Shown here one piece after another: positions 33,461 to 43,400 of a stretch of 64,000 nucleotides of DNA. Position 1 is the stretch's first letter, and each line of letters begins with the position of its first letter. Source of the DNA: Planctomycetota bacterium (lineage in GTDB: Bacteria; Planctomycetota; UBA1135); assembly GCA_002705055.1 (NCBI GenBank), contig PAHY01000063.1, positions 79,808-143,807 on the forward strand, in the 5' to 3' direction. Made by a program: the position numbers and the translations under genes. The notes beneath the pieces were generated by a model that worked only from the letters and a program-made list of their open reading frames with translations, searched no databases and was not told the origin of the DNA.

Positions 33461-34791
33461 AGCCCGGACCGATCAATCGTCTGTTCGCGCGGATCTGTCA
33501 CCTCTACTACCGACAGGTTCGCCTCGGGGGCAGCGCGCCGGCGGAAGGCCCGCTGATCGTGGTGGCCAATCACCCCAACAGCCTGATTGATCCGGTGCTG
33601 GTCGGCTCGGTGGTCGAGCGAAGGCTGCTGTTCCTGGCCAAGGAACCGATCTTCCGCGTGCCGATCGTCGGCCGGCTCGCGCGTTGGGCTGGGGCGATTC
33701 CGATCTACCGCCGGGTCGATGGCGCCGACATGGCGCAGAATGACGCGACCTTCGCCGCGGTCTACGAAGCCCTCGAACGCGGCGAAGCCATCTGCCTGTT
33801 CCCCGAGGGCATCTCGCACGACGAACCCGAGATCCAGCCGCTGAAGACCGGCGCAGCGCGCATGGCGCTGGGCGCCGAAGCGCAGCAGGACTGGCTGCTT
33901 GGGGTGCGCATCCTTCCCGTCGGCCTGACCTATCGCAGCAAGGCGCGCTTTCAGAGCAGCGTCGCCATCGAGATCGGCGAGCCCCTGCGGGCTGCGGCCT
34001 GGCGCGAGTCCTTCCGGGCCGACCCGACGGAAGCCGCGCGCGATCTGACCGAGGCCATCCGCGCGGGCATGGAGCGAGTGACCTTGAACCTCGAGAACTG
34101 GCAGGACCTGCCCCTTCTGCGCCTCGCCGCGCAGCTCCTTCCGGCGGGGAGCGGCCACGAGGTGCAGCGCCTGCGCTCCTTCGCCGAGATCGGTCGGCGC
34201 GTGGAGGCCCAGGACCCGCGCGCCCTGGCGCGCCTGCGCGAACGGCTGGCCACCTTCGCCGCGCGGCTCGACGCGGGAGGGCTCGATGTCCGCCACCTGG
34301 AAGCCGGCTATTCCCCGCGCGCCGTCCTGCTGTTTCTGTTCACCAATCTGCTCGCGACGCTCATCGGGTTGCCCTTGGCGCTGCTGGGCAGCCTCGCTTA
34401 TCTGCTGCCATGGGCGCTGGTGCACGGCACGGTGCGGCTGCGCGGAACCAGCACCGACCTCACCTCGACGGTCAAGATCCTGGCCTCCTTCGTCTACTTC
34501 CCTGCCTTCCACCTGCTCTGGACCGTGCTCAGCTGGCAGACCTGGGGCGCGGCCTGGGGAAGCCTGGTGCTGTTCGGCCTTCCGATCGCCGGGATCTATG
34601 CCCGCCATTTCCTGCGCCGCCGACGCAAAGCCTGGCGCGAAGCACGGGTCTTTCTGAGCTTCCCGTTCCAGCTCCGCCGGCTGCGCCTGCTGACCCGCGA
34701 AGCACAAGGCCTGCGCACCGAGTTGCTGGCCCTGGCCGAGCGGATTCCCGCTTCTCCACGGGAAAATCCCGGTCTCGACACCGAGAATTGA
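33457..34791 (+). CDS. Lysophospholipid/glycerol-phosphate acyltransferase (PlsC-like) with apparent CTG start
   Basis: 444 residues if translated from CTG 33457, which forms a CTGA overlap with purC after a GGGAG/GAAGGA purine run. No ATG, GTG or TTG is in frame before GTG 33559, which would cut off the N-terminal helix of the fold (INRLFARICHLYYRQVRLGG). The acyl-transfer site is VANHPNSLIDPVLVGS (His and Asp), followed by GAIPIYRRVDG and FPEGISHDEPEIQPLKTGAARMAL, typical of the GPAT/DHAPAT-like branch. After residue 285 come two pairs of transmembrane helices. It acts in membrane phospholipid synthesis; the acyl donor and acceptor are not evident. Confidence 0.85.
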   Translation: MKPGPINRLFARICHLYYRQVRLGGSAPAEGPLIVVANHPNSLIDPVLVGSVVERRLLFLAKEPIFRVPIVGRLARWAGAIPIYRRVDGADMAQNDATFAAVYEALERGEAICLFPEGISHDEPEIQPLKTGAARMALGAEAQQDWLLGVRILPVGLTYRSKARFQSSVAIEIGEPLRAAAWRESFRADPTEAARDLTEAIRAGMERVTLNLENWQDLPLLRLAAQLLPAGSGHEVQRLRSFAEIGRRVEAQDPRALARLRERLATFAARLDAGGLDVRHLEAGYSPRAVLLFLFTNLLATLIGLPLALLGSLAYLLPWALVHGTVRLRGTSTDLTSTVKILASFVYFPAFHLLWTVLSWQTWGAAWGSLVLFGLPIAGIYARHFLRRRRKAWREARVFLSFPFQLRRLRLLTREAQGLRTELLALAERIPASPRENPGLDTEN

Positions 34792-34851
34792 GGCATCCTA
34801 GAGGGTAGATCGGGCTCGTCCTCCCCGGGCGCAGCCTGCGCATCCCCTCTT

Positions 34852-35670
34852 ATGAATCCATTCCCGCTCGGCGTTCTCGCTGCCGCTGCGATGGCTCCGC
34901 TGCTGTCGCAAGGGGGGTACACGGATTCACGCGGCGAGCTTTGGCCAGAGCTCCCGCAGGTCGAGGATTTCGCGAGCGTCGCCGCCTACGACGCGCGTGT
35001 TGGCCACGAGGTCTTTCGGACACCCGCCGGGCATGCCTTCCAGCTGGATCGCGCCTGGACCCCGGAAGAAGAGCGTCACTTCCGCATGCTCAGCGGATTC
35101 GTCGCCCAGGGCAGCCAAGGTGGCTCCGGCCACGGCCTGCGCGCCACGGTGACCACGCACCATCCGGTCGACGAGGAGTACCGCGCGGTTTTTCCGTCGC
35201 GTTATGCCCTGCGGCAGCACGTGCGAAAGGTCGTCGAACGCGCGGATGATGCCCTCGAGGCTGGCTGGGGCATCAACCTGGTGCCGAGCACCGGGTACGC
35301 CTGGGATTCCGAAGACGGAGACGACATCGTCGAGCTGCTCGGCGAGGCCTTCCTGGAAGGCGGCGGCCTGGCCCAGCAGGACATGATGATCGCCTTCAGC
35401 GCGGATCAGGGATCCGGCGCGGAGATCGGCATCGCCATCCTCGGCCTGCCGGTCGCCTTGGTGAAGCGCTACGGCACCGTGACGACTGAAGCCACCATCT
35501 GCCAGCATGAGATCGGGCACTGCTACACCCTGGTCCACTGCTGCGACAGTCACTGCGTGATGCAGGCCGTGCTTGATCCGGCGGCATTCGGCAGCTTCCA
35601 TGCTTATCAGGAGAGCTGCTCGGGCCAGAATCATGCCGACGTTCTGCAGCAGCAGCAGAACCGTTACTAG
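34852..35670 (+). CDS. Exported archaemetzincin-like zinc metalloprotease
   Basis: 272 residues. The zinc site is HEIGHCYTLVHC, with H219, E220, H223 and H229, followed by C230, four residues, C235 and M237 (CVM). This matches the archaemetzincin (M54) pattern HExxHxxGx3Cx4CxM, except that Gly is Thr. The next cysteine comes 19 residues after that Met, close to the family's 18, but the final CxxC is CSGQ. The N-terminus (LGVLAAAAMAPLLS) looks like a weak signal peptide, whereas known archaemetzincins are cytosolic. The 60-base gap before it shows no clear promoter hexamer near the ATG. Confidence 0.7.
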   Translation: MNPFPLGVLAAAAMAPLLSQGGYTDSRGELWPELPQVEDFASVAAYDARVGHEVFRTPAGHAFQLDRAWTPEEERHFRMLSGFVAQGSQGGSGHGLRATVTTHHPVDEEYRAVFPSRYALRQHVRKVVERADDALEAGWGINLVPSTGYAWDSEDGDDIVELLGEAFLEGGGLAQQDMMIAFSADQGSGAEIGIAILGLPVALVKRYGTVTTEATICQHEIGHCYTLVHCCDSHCVMQAVLDPAAFGSFHAYQESCSGQNHADVLQQQQNRY

Positions 35671-36468
35671 GTGGTGCGCCGGATCCTGATCCCTGCCTTG
35701 CTGCTGCTCGCGGCAGCCTGCAGCGGTGAAGCCCCGGCACCTTCCGCGGCGACTGTCGAGGATGCAGGAGAGCTGTGGAAGATCCCCCCTCTACCGCGGC
35801 CCGTCTCGCTGCGGATCGATGGCGAGCAGGTCGATGAGTTCGTGCTGCACGAGTTTCTCCAGGACGAATGGACACAGCACGCGCTTCAGGCCGAGGACCC
35901 GGAGGACTTGCCGGCATGGCAGCAGAGCTTCTATGCCCAACCGGAATCGCTGCTGGCCCCGCTGGTGCGCGACTGGCTGTTGCTGCGCGAGCACCGCGAG
36001 CGCTTCCCCGCCGCCATCGACCCCGGCGCCTTACAGGCCTTCGCCGCGCAGTTTCGCGCGCAGGCCGGCGCCGCGGCGAAGCAACTGGAGGCCCGCATCG
36101 GCGCGGAGGCACTGCAGGCGCATCTGGAGCGCCAGTTTCGCGTCCAGCAGATGGTCCGCGAGTTCGCGGCCGGGGTGAGCTTCGGCGAGGACGAGATTCG
36201 TGCTGCCTGGGAGGAGCGCCTCCAGCGTCAGGCGGCGGACGGCGAGTTCTCGATCGAGGAGCTGCGCGCCGAGCTGCCACTGGAAGATCCGCAGATCCGC
36301 GCGGCCGTCGAATCAGAGCTGCTCAAGCACGAAGCGGAGACCGCCATCGACGCCTGGCTGGGCGACCTGCTGCCCGTCACCGTGGTGGAGTTCAGCCGAC
36401 CGGGCGCGAAGCCGCGCGTGCTTGACGTTCCAGTGCAATCTCGAGCAGCGCGAGATCGGCAGGAGTGA
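35671..36468 (+). CDS. Lipoprotein with SurA/PpiD-like chaperone N-domain
   Basis: 265 residues starting GTG immediately after the previous stop; a second GTG follows at 35674. The lipobox is LLAAACSG, with Cys near residue 17. The body (VSLRIDGEQVDEFVLHEFLQDEW, then REHRERFPAAIDPGALQAFAAQF, FRVQQMVREFAAGVSFGEDEIRAAWEE) resembles the SurA N-terminal chaperone domain, without a following parvulin domain. Its last 77 bases overlap the 3' end of convergent mnmG. Confidence 0.65.
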   Translation: MVRRILIPALLLLAAACSGEAPAPSAATVEDAGELWKIPPLPRPVSLRIDGEQVDEFVLHEFLQDEWTQHALQAEDPEDLPAWQQSFYAQPESLLAPLVRDWLLLREHRERFPAAIDPGALQAFAAQFRAQAGAAAKQLEARIGAEALQAHLERQFRVQQMVREFAAGVSFGEDEIRAAWEERLQRQAADGEFSIEELRAELPLEDPQIRAAVESELLKHEAETAIDAWLGDLLPVTVVEFSRPGAKPRVLDVPVQSRAARDRQE

Positions 36469-38272
36469 CGCCGGCAAGCCGCCCCGCCACGCCGAGGGTG
36501 GCCGGACGCACGCGGTCGAGCGTCTCGACGGCTTCGCTGCGCAGGCCGCGCACCGAACGGAAGTCGAAGTCCTCGGGCAGCTCGCGCTCTTCGCGCTCGG
36601 CCGAGCGCTCCACCCAATCCTGCTGGCGCCGGGCATAGCCCTCGTATTGCACATCCGCTTCGAGGCTGAGCCACTCGCCGGTGTGCAGCCCGAACTGCTC
36701 CAGGTCCGGGGCGACGCGCAGAACACTCTGCCAGCCGCCATCCTGGACGCGACGGAGCCGGTCGAGCAGGGTGCGGCGCGGCCCGCCCTGGGCGCGCGCC
36801 TCCGGATCGAGCTGCTGCTCCAGGTGCTGACGCGCCGCATCCATCCGAGCCTGCTTGGCCTCGAAGGTCTGCTTCCGCCGCGGCGTCACCACCCCCAGCT
36901 CGATCGCACGCGGGGTGAGGCGGCGATCCGCGTTGTCGTGGCGCAGCAGCAGCCGGTGTTCCGCGCGCGAAGTGAACATGCGATACGGCTCGTTCGGGTC
37001 GCTGACGATCAGATCGTCGACCAGCACGCCGATGTAGGCTTCGTGGCGCCCGAGCACGAAGGGCTCGCGGCCTGCCAGCTTGAGCGCCGCGTTCAGTCCG
37101 GCGACCAGCCCCTGCGCGGCGGCCTCCTCGTAGCCGCTGGTCCCGCAGATCTGGCCGGCAAGGTAGATGCCCGGGTGCTCGCGCAGCTCGAGCGTCCGCC
37201 GCAGCGCGCGCGGAGCAACGTGGGTGTACTCGACGGCGTAACCGGGCTGCACGATCTCGGCGCGCTCGAGGCCGGCGCAGGTGCGGACGAATTCGATCTG
37301 CTGCTCGACCGGCAGGGAAGTGGACAGGCCGTTGGCGTACAGCAGCGGCGAGTCGTAGCCCTCGGGTTCGAGGAAGACGTGGTGACTGTCGCGATCCGCA
37401 AAGCGCACCACTTTGTCTTCCAGCGAGGGGCAGTAGCGCGGCCCCACGCCGTCGATGCGCCCGGCGTACATCGGCGCAAGATGAAGGTGATCGCGCACGA
37501 TCTGATGCGTGCGCGCGTTGGTGCGCGTGATCCAGCAGGAGATCTGCGGCTGCTCGATGCGCTCGGTCAGGAAGGAGAAGGGCACCGGCTCCGGGTCGCC
37601 GGGCTGCTCCTCCATCACGCTGAAGTCGACCGAATCGGCCGCCAGCCGCGGCGGGGTGCCGGTCTTCAGACGCGCCGTCGGCAGGCCGAGCGCGCGCAGC
37701 GCGTCGCCGAGTCGGCCCGCGCCGGCCTCGCCGTAGCGGCCGCCCGCTACCTTTTCGAGCCCGGTGTGCAGCAAGCCCTCGAGGAAAGTCCCGGTCGTCA
37801 GCACCACCGCGTCGCCGTGGATCACGCGACCATCGGCGAGGCGCAGCCCGTCGAAGCGCCGCCCCTGCGGGGCGCTGGCATCGTCGCGCCAAAGAAAATC
37901 GATGGCCTCGCCCTCGATCGTGTCCAGCTCGGCCAGTTCCGCCAGGACATCCTGGGCGATCTTCTCGTAGCCGAATCGGTCGCACTGCGCGCGCGGCGAC
38001 TGGACTGCCTTGCCCTTGCTGGTATTCAGCAGACGAAACTGGATGCCGGCCCGGTCGGTCGCCAAGCCCATGACCCCGCCCAGCGCGTCGATCTCGCGCG
38101 CGAGTTGGCCCTTGCCGACCCCGCCGATCGCCGGATTGCAGGACATCCGCCCCACGGCGGCCGCTTCGAGCGTGATCATGGCGGTGCGCGCGCCCGCCCG
38201 CGCCGCGGCCGCAGCGGCCTCGATGCCAGCGTGGCCGCCGCCGACCACCAACACTTCGTAACGCGCCTCCAT
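36392..38272 (-). CDS. mnmG: tRNA uridine-5-carboxymethylaminomethyl modification enzyme MnmG (GidA)
   Basis: MnmG is the FAD partner of MnmE in wobble-uridine modification. It has 626 residues, the usual length. FAD loop VLVVGGGHAGIEAAAAAARAG at 7-27, SCNPAIGGVGKGQL, DALGGVMGLATDRAGIQFRLLNTSKG, and VLTTGTFLEGLLHTG. The second signature is QICGTSGYEEAAAQGLVAGLNAALK, then YIGVLVDDLIVSDPNEPYRMFTSRAEHRLLLRHDNADRRLT. The C-terminal tail ends GRLAGVTPADLALLEIALERQ plus eight residues and overlaps the convergent lipoprotein gene by 77 bases. MnmE is not in the window. Confidence 0.97.
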   Translation of the reverse strand: MEARYEVLVVGGGHAGIEAAAAAARAGARTAMITLEAAAVGRMSCNPAIGGVGKGQLAREIDALGGVMGLATDRAGIQFRLLNTSKGKAVQSPRAQCDRFGYEKIAQDVLAELAELDTIEGEAIDFLWRDDASAPQGRRFDGLRLADGRVIHGDAVVLTTGTFLEGLLHTGLEKVAGGRYGEAGAGRLGDALRALGLPTARLKTGTPPRLAADSVDFSVMEEQPGDPEPVPFSFLTERIEQPQISCWITRTNARTHQIVRDHLHLAPMYAGRIDGVGPRYCPSLEDKVVRFADRDSHHVFLEPEGYDSPLLYANGLSTSLPVEQQIEFVRTCAGLERAEIVQPGYAVEYTHVAPRALRRTLELREHPGIYLAGQICGTSGYEEAAAQGLVAGLNAALKLAGREPFVLGRHEAYIGVLVDDLIVSDPNEPYRMFTSRAEHRLLLRHDNADRRLTPRAIELGVVTPRRKQTFEAKQARMDAARQHLEQQLDPEARAQGGPRRTLLDRLRRVQDGGWQSVLRVAPDLEQFGLHTGEWLSLEADVQYEGYARRQQDWVERSAEREERELPEDFDFRSVRGLRSEAVETLDRVRPATLGVAGRLAGVTPADLALLEIALERQARAASRPVG

Positions 38273-38291
38273 GGGAATGCTCCGAGCCCGT

Positions 38292-38297
38292 TATTCT
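38292..38297 (+). promoter_or_regulatory. -10-like TATTCT before the 38307 gene
   Basis: TATTCT lies nine bases before the ATG. It overlaps the TAGAAT (38293-38298) read on the other strand for mnmG, so one AT-rich patch may serve both directions. Confidence 0.4.
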
Positions 38298-38298
38298 A
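38293..38298 (-). promoter_or_regulatory. mnmG: -10-like TAGAAT before mnmG
   Basis: Minus-strand TAGAAT, 20 bases before the mnmG ATG. A GGAG sequence lies in the gap, so this mRNA probably has a short leader with a ribosome site. Confidence 0.5.
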
Positions 38299-38306
38299 GG
38301 TCCTCG

Positions 38307-39620
38307 ATGGCTGAGCTCCCGCCCCGCCTCCGCAGTTCCCGTTGGGCCCGCACCGCGTGCTGGCTGTGCGCCATTCTGGCCGGCAGCATGCTGCTCCCCG
38401 CCACCTTGCAGGCACAGTCCGGCAAGCTGGACCAACTCACCGAAACCCTGCGCCAGCGCACGGAAGCGCGCCGCGCTGCGGCCGCGCTCGCCTGGAAGGA
38501 AAAAGGCGAGGCCTACCTAGCCGGCCCCAATGAGCAGCGCCGGGATGAACTGGCTGCGCTGGCCCCGGAGATTCAGGAGCCGGTTCTGCAGGCGCTGCGC
38601 AAGCAGCTCGCCGCCGAGTCGGTCGATGCCGCCCGCGTCGATGCGCTGGTCAGTCTGCTCGCCGCCACCGCCAACTCGGCCGGGGCGGATCGCTTGGCCG
38701 CGCAGCTCGATCGCCTGCCCCCTGCAGCGCGCCTGCGTGCGATTGATCTGCTGGGCGCCCAAGGTGGGCTGCGCAGCGTGCGGGCGCTCGAATCCAGCCT
38801 GGGTTCGCGTGACGAAGAGCTGCGCAACGCCTCGCTGCTGGCGCTGCTCCGCATCGGCGGCGGCGAGCAGTGCAAGGCCTGGCTCCAGCGCGTCCCTCCC
38901 AAGCAGCTCGAGTCTGATGCCCGGATCGAGGTCCTCGATCTGCTCACCGCGCGCGCGCTGCCCGACGGTTTTGGCCTGCCCGCGAGCTGGTACGAGCTGC
39001 GCGAGCCGCAGGAATACGAGGCGCTGTTTGCTTATCTGAGCGCGCATCCGGACGAAGAGGTCGAGGACTTCGTGACCGAGTTTGTCTTTGATCGCAATCG
39101 CCCGATGAAGCTGCGTCTCGCCGGTCTGGCCGTCGCCGAGCACGGCGCCCGGGAACTGCGTTGGCGCGATGCCAAGCGCAAGATGGGCGTGCTGCTGCGC
39201 GCCAAGGATGGCGACCCGATGGCGGAAGAGACCGCATGGGCGCTCCATCGGCTCGACGACAAGGCCGGAGCGCGCTTCCTGCTCGACGCGCCCGAAGAGG
39301 CGGTCAAGCGCAACAAGAATGACTGGCGCGCCCACCTCGACCTGGGCGAGATGCAGGTACGGCTGAGCGAGTTCCGCGATGCGTATCGCAGCTACGAGGA
39401 CGCCATTCAGCTGGCGGACATCAGCCGCGGTCGCCTGCAGCCCAGTGATTGGCTCTGGGCCGCCCGCGCGGCGGCCGGCGCACGCAAGGAGAAGGAGGCC
39501 GGCGAGTGGCTCGCGCGTACCCGCATGTCACCGCGCGAGCTGGCCCCCTATCGCGAACTCCCCGAGTTCGCCGAGCTGCTCGACAAGGAGCCCTTCGACC
39601 GCCTGTTCGGCAATCCATGA
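38307..39620 (+). CDS. Exported helical-repeat protein (HEAT and TPR-like)
   Basis: 437 residues from ATG 38307, chosen over ATG 38271 because it follows the -10-like hexamer and sits just before a signal peptide (WLCAILAGSMLLPATLQAQ). Residues 60-200 are HEAT-like (LRAIDLLGAQGGLRSVRALESSLGSRDEELRNASLLALLRIG as two helical pairs); residues 330-400 contain TPR-like pairs (HLDLGEMQVRLSEFRDAYRSYEDAI). It is probably a periplasmic scaffold. Its TGA overlaps the next ATG as ATGA, so the two are coupled. Confidence 0.7.
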   Translation: MAELPPRLRSSRWARTACWLCAILAGSMLLPATLQAQSGKLDQLTETLRQRTEARRAAAALAWKEKGEAYLAGPNEQRRDELAALAPEIQEPVLQALRKQLAAESVDAARVDALVSLLAATANSAGADRLAAQLDRLPPAARLRAIDLLGAQGGLRSVRALESSLGSRDEELRNASLLALLRIGGGEQCKAWLQRVPPKQLESDARIEVLDLLTARALPDGFGLPASWYELREPQEYEALFAYLSAHPDEEVEDFVTEFVFDRNRPMKLRLAGLAVAEHGARELRWRDAKRKMGVLLRAKDGDPMAEETAWALHRLDDKAGARFLLDAPEEAVKRNKNDWRAHLDLGEMQVRLSEFRDAYRSYEDAIQLADISRGRLQPSDWLWAARAAAGARKEKEAGEWLARTRMSPRELAPYRELPEFAELLDKEPFDRLFGNP

Positions 39621-40432
39621 TCCGCGCTGCCGCCCTGGGCGGCCTGACCCTGCTGGTCGGCCTCACCGCGAGCTGCGGAACGCGTGCCCCGAGCACCCCG
39701 GAGGCGTGGATCGACTCCTGCTTTGAAACGCTGGATGGGCGCGGCGCCACCGCGCGCTTCAAGATGTGGCTCACGGTGCAGAGCAGCGAAGCCAGCATGC
39801 AGCTTGAGCGGCGCGGCGAAGCCTCGCTGCGCTCGGCGGCTCTGTTTCGGATTCAGGCGGAATCGGAGCTGGCGCTGCAGCTGCCCGGCCAGGACCTGCA
39901 GCGCGGGATGACGCAGGATCTGCAGGTCGGCGACGGCGAAGTCCGCTGGCTGGAACTTGCCCGCCCCGATGGCCGGCCGCCGCGGGTGCAGGAACTGCCG
40001 CTCGATGGAGCGCGCCCCAGCGAACAGGCCGGCGAAACCGAGAGCTACCCGGCCCCGGTCGATCTGGATCCGATCGCGCTCTTGCGCCTGTACACCGAGC
40101 ACTGCTCGTGGACCGAAGAGTTCGCCAGCGAGCCGCGCTACGTCGTGCTGCTGGGCACCGATACCCCGGCGCTGCGCCAGGAAGTCGCGCGCCTCGGCAG
40201 CGCCTTCGAGCCGACGCGGGTGCGCCTGACTCTGGATCGCGACACCGCGCTGCCGATCGATCTCAGCATCCTCGAGCAGGGCTACGCGAGTGAAGGGAGC
40301 GCCCCCACCCCGGGCGAACTGAGCACGCTCAAGATTCGCTACATGGCCTGGACTATCGGCACGGTGGACGCGCTCCAGTTCAGCTACGCGCCGCCGACTC
40401 CGACTCCGAGCGAGGAGTCAGACGGCTCCTGA
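39617..40432 (+). CDS. Lipoprotein, unknown function
   Basis: 271 residues. The signal peptide ends in a lipobox (LLVGLTASCG, Cys near residue 20). The mature part has alternating strands with paired charged residues (RFKMWLTVQSSEASMQLERRGEA; VRWLELARPDG) and resembles LolA/LolB-like or outer-membrane lipoprotein-sorting folds in style, but without a clear motif. Its start overlaps the previous stop by ATGA, and its last 53 bases overlap the convergent RND permease gene. Confidence 0.6.
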   Translation: MIRAAALGGLTLLVGLTASCGTRAPSTPEAWIDSCFETLDGRGATARFKMWLTVQSSEASMQLERRGEASLRSAALFRIQAESELALQLPGQDLQRGMTQDLQVGDGEVRWLELARPDGRPPRVQELPLDGARPSEQAGETESYPAPVDLDPIALLRLYTEHCSWTEEFASEPRYVVLLGTDTPALRQEVARLGSAFEPTRVRLTLDRDTALPIDLSILEQGYASEGSAPTPGELSTLKIRYMAWTIGTVDALQFSYAPPTPTPSEESDGS

Positions 40433-43400
40433 GCCGGCTGGCCAGCGCCTTCAGATCCTCAAGCACGACGTAGCCGACCGGCACCAGGATCAGCGTCATC
40501 AGCGTGGCGGAGACCATGCCGAACACGATCGCCATCGCCATGGGCGCCAGGAAGCGCGCCTGACCGCTGGCGAAGAACGCCAGCGGCAGCAGGCCGCCGA
40601 TCGTGGTCAGCGAAGTGATGATGACCGGCCGCATGCGCACCGCGCCGGCGCGCTGCACTGCCTCCAGCAGCGAGTGCCCTTCGCGGCGGTGCTGATTGAC
40701 GAAGTCGACCAGCACGAGCGCATCGTTGACCGCGACGCCGGTGAGCGCCAGGACCCCCAGCATGGTCATGAAGGACAGCGGCTCGCCGATCAGGGCGAAG
40801 CCGTAGAACACCCCGAGCGCGCCAAACGGAACCGACAGCAGCACCACCACCGGCTGCAGATAACTGCGGAACAGGAAGGCCAGCAGGAAGTAGATGATCA
40901 GGAAGGACAGCGCCATGGCCTCGACCAGCGACTCCATCGATTCGCGGGTCGCTTCCTGATCGCCGCCGTAGGTGATCGAGGTGCCGGGGTAGCGCTCGCT
41001 CGCGTCGGCGAAGCGCGCCACGACCTGCTGCATGATCTCGCGGGCGTTGGCCTCCTCGCCGACGTCGGCGGTGACGGTCACAGACTGCTCGCGATCACGC
41101 CGGGTGACCTGCGCCAGCCCGCTGGCGTCCTCCAGTTCGGCGACGCGAGCGAGCTCGGTCCAGGCGCCGGCTGGCGTCTTGACCCGCAGGCTGCGCAGCG
41201 TCGAGAAGTCGAAGCGCGCCGTCTCCGGCAGCCGCACCAGCAGATTGGCCGGGTCGCCGTCGAGCCGCAGAATGGTGGCGCGATCGCCGTAGAAGGCGCC
41301 CAGCACCTGGCGCGCCAGCATCGCTTCCGAGAAGCCGAGCATCCGGCCCTCGTCCGTGACCCGGAAGCGAATCTCGCGGGCACCCGGAAGCAGATCGTCG
41401 CGCACGTCGCGCACGCCGGCGAAGCTGGACAGGAAGCCGCGCACCTCTGCGCTCAGGGCCGCGAGGCTGGCTGCGTCGGGGCCCGAGATCCACATCTCGA
41501 TCGGCTTGCCCTGCGGCCCGGCCTGCGGCGCGATGAAGTCGACGCGCTGCACCCCCGGCGGGTTGCCGAAGGCCTCGCGCAGATCCGCCTGAATTTGCTC
41601 GGTGGTGCGGGTGCGTTCGCCGCCTTCGGCCAGCTCGACGAAGACCTGCCCGAGGTGGGCACCCACCTTGTAGTTCTGCGCGTCGCTGTAGTTCGCGCCG
41701 GCCAGCGAGACGAAGCTCTCCAACTCGAAGGCCGGCATCTCGGCGATGCGATCCTCGAAGTGCTCCAGCGTTTCGAAGGTCTGCTCCAGGCTGTTGCTGG
41801 TCGGCGTCTCGACGTTGACCATGAACAGCTTGGCCTCGAACTTCGGCAGCAGCACGAACTTCAGATGGCCGAACTGAAAGAGCACCCCCGCGATCAGCAG
41901 CGCGCCGCCGGCTGCGAGCAAGGCCGGATAACGGTGCCGCAGCGCGGTCGCGAGGCTGGCTTCGTACAAGCGCTGCAGCCCGTCGTACCAGCGGCGCCGC
42001 TGCTTGCCTTCCTGCGGCTGCTCGATCAGATCGGGTTTGATCCACTCGGCGAAGTGGGAAGGCAGCACGACCAGCGCCTCAATCAGCGAGGCCGCCAGGG
42101 TCAGGCTCGCGACCCAGGGCACGGGCCGCATCCACTGCCCCAGTTCGCCGTCGATCAGCAGGATGGCGCCGAAAGCCGCGACCGTCGTTGCGATCGTCGT
42201 GACCACCGGCCACGCCACCTCGCGCGCGCCGACGAGCGCGGCGTCGATCGGCTTCATCCCGCGCTCGACGTAGCGGAAACAGTTCTCCACCACCACGATC
42301 GCGTCGTCCACCACCAGCCCGAGCACCAGGATGAAGGCGAACATCGACAGCATGTTCATGGTGATCCCCAGCCACGACATGGCGATCACCCCACCCATCA
42401 CCGCGACCGGGATGCCGACCGCCGTCATCAGCGCGGTGCGCGCGTCGAGGAAGACCCAGAGCACCAGCAGCACCAGCGCGAGGCCGAACAGACCGGACTG
42501 CAGCAGCGTGCGCAGGCGGTTCTTCACGTAGATCGAGAAGTCGCTGGAGAGGCCGATCGAAATCCCCTGCGGCAGCTCGGGCCGCGCCTCGTCGACGATC
42601 GCGCGGACTCCATTCACGATGTCGATCACATCGCCCTGCGGATCCTTGGCGATCTGCAGCGCGACCGTTTCATAGCCGTTGTAGCGACTGACGGTCAGCG
42701 CGCGCTCGAAGCCCTGGCGCACCGTCGCGAGATCGCCCAGGCGCACCAGGCCGCCCTCCGGCGTGCCGCGCACGACCCGCTGCGCCAGCCGACTGGGGTC
42801 GGTCTCCTCGCCCAGCACGCGCAGCACGGTCTCGCCGGCCTCGGTCTCAAGGCTGCCCCCTGGCAGGTCCAGCACCTGAACGCCCAGCGCCTGGGCGACC
42901 TCCTGCAGCGAGACGCCGTAGCGCTCGAGCGCCCCGGGCCGGATCTCGACCCGCAGCTCGGGATCGCGCAGGCCGAGCAGGGTCACGGAGGAGACGTTGC
43001 TGATCCCCTTGACGCGATCGCGCAGCTCCTCGGCGATGGCGCGGGTGTCGGCCTCGGCCAGGTTGCCGAAGAGGCTGACCGTGATCACCGGGAACTGCAC
43101 CTTCTGCTCGAAGACGCGCGGGTCTTCCGCGTCCTCCGGCCAGTCCTCGATCTGCTCCACTTCCTGGCGCAGCTCGTCGAGGTAGGGCTGCACTTCGGTG
43201 CCCGGGTGCAGACGGACAAAGACGCGCGCCGCCTCCTGCGTCGAGATCGAGCTGATCTCGGCAGTCCCTTGCACCCCGTCCGCGGCCTCTTCCAGCGGAA
43301 TCACGCACAGCCGCGCGATCTCGTCCGGCGAAGCGTTCTTGTAGACGACGGTGATCTCGACGGTGTCCTTGGCGAACTCCGGAAAGACCTCGCGCGGCAG

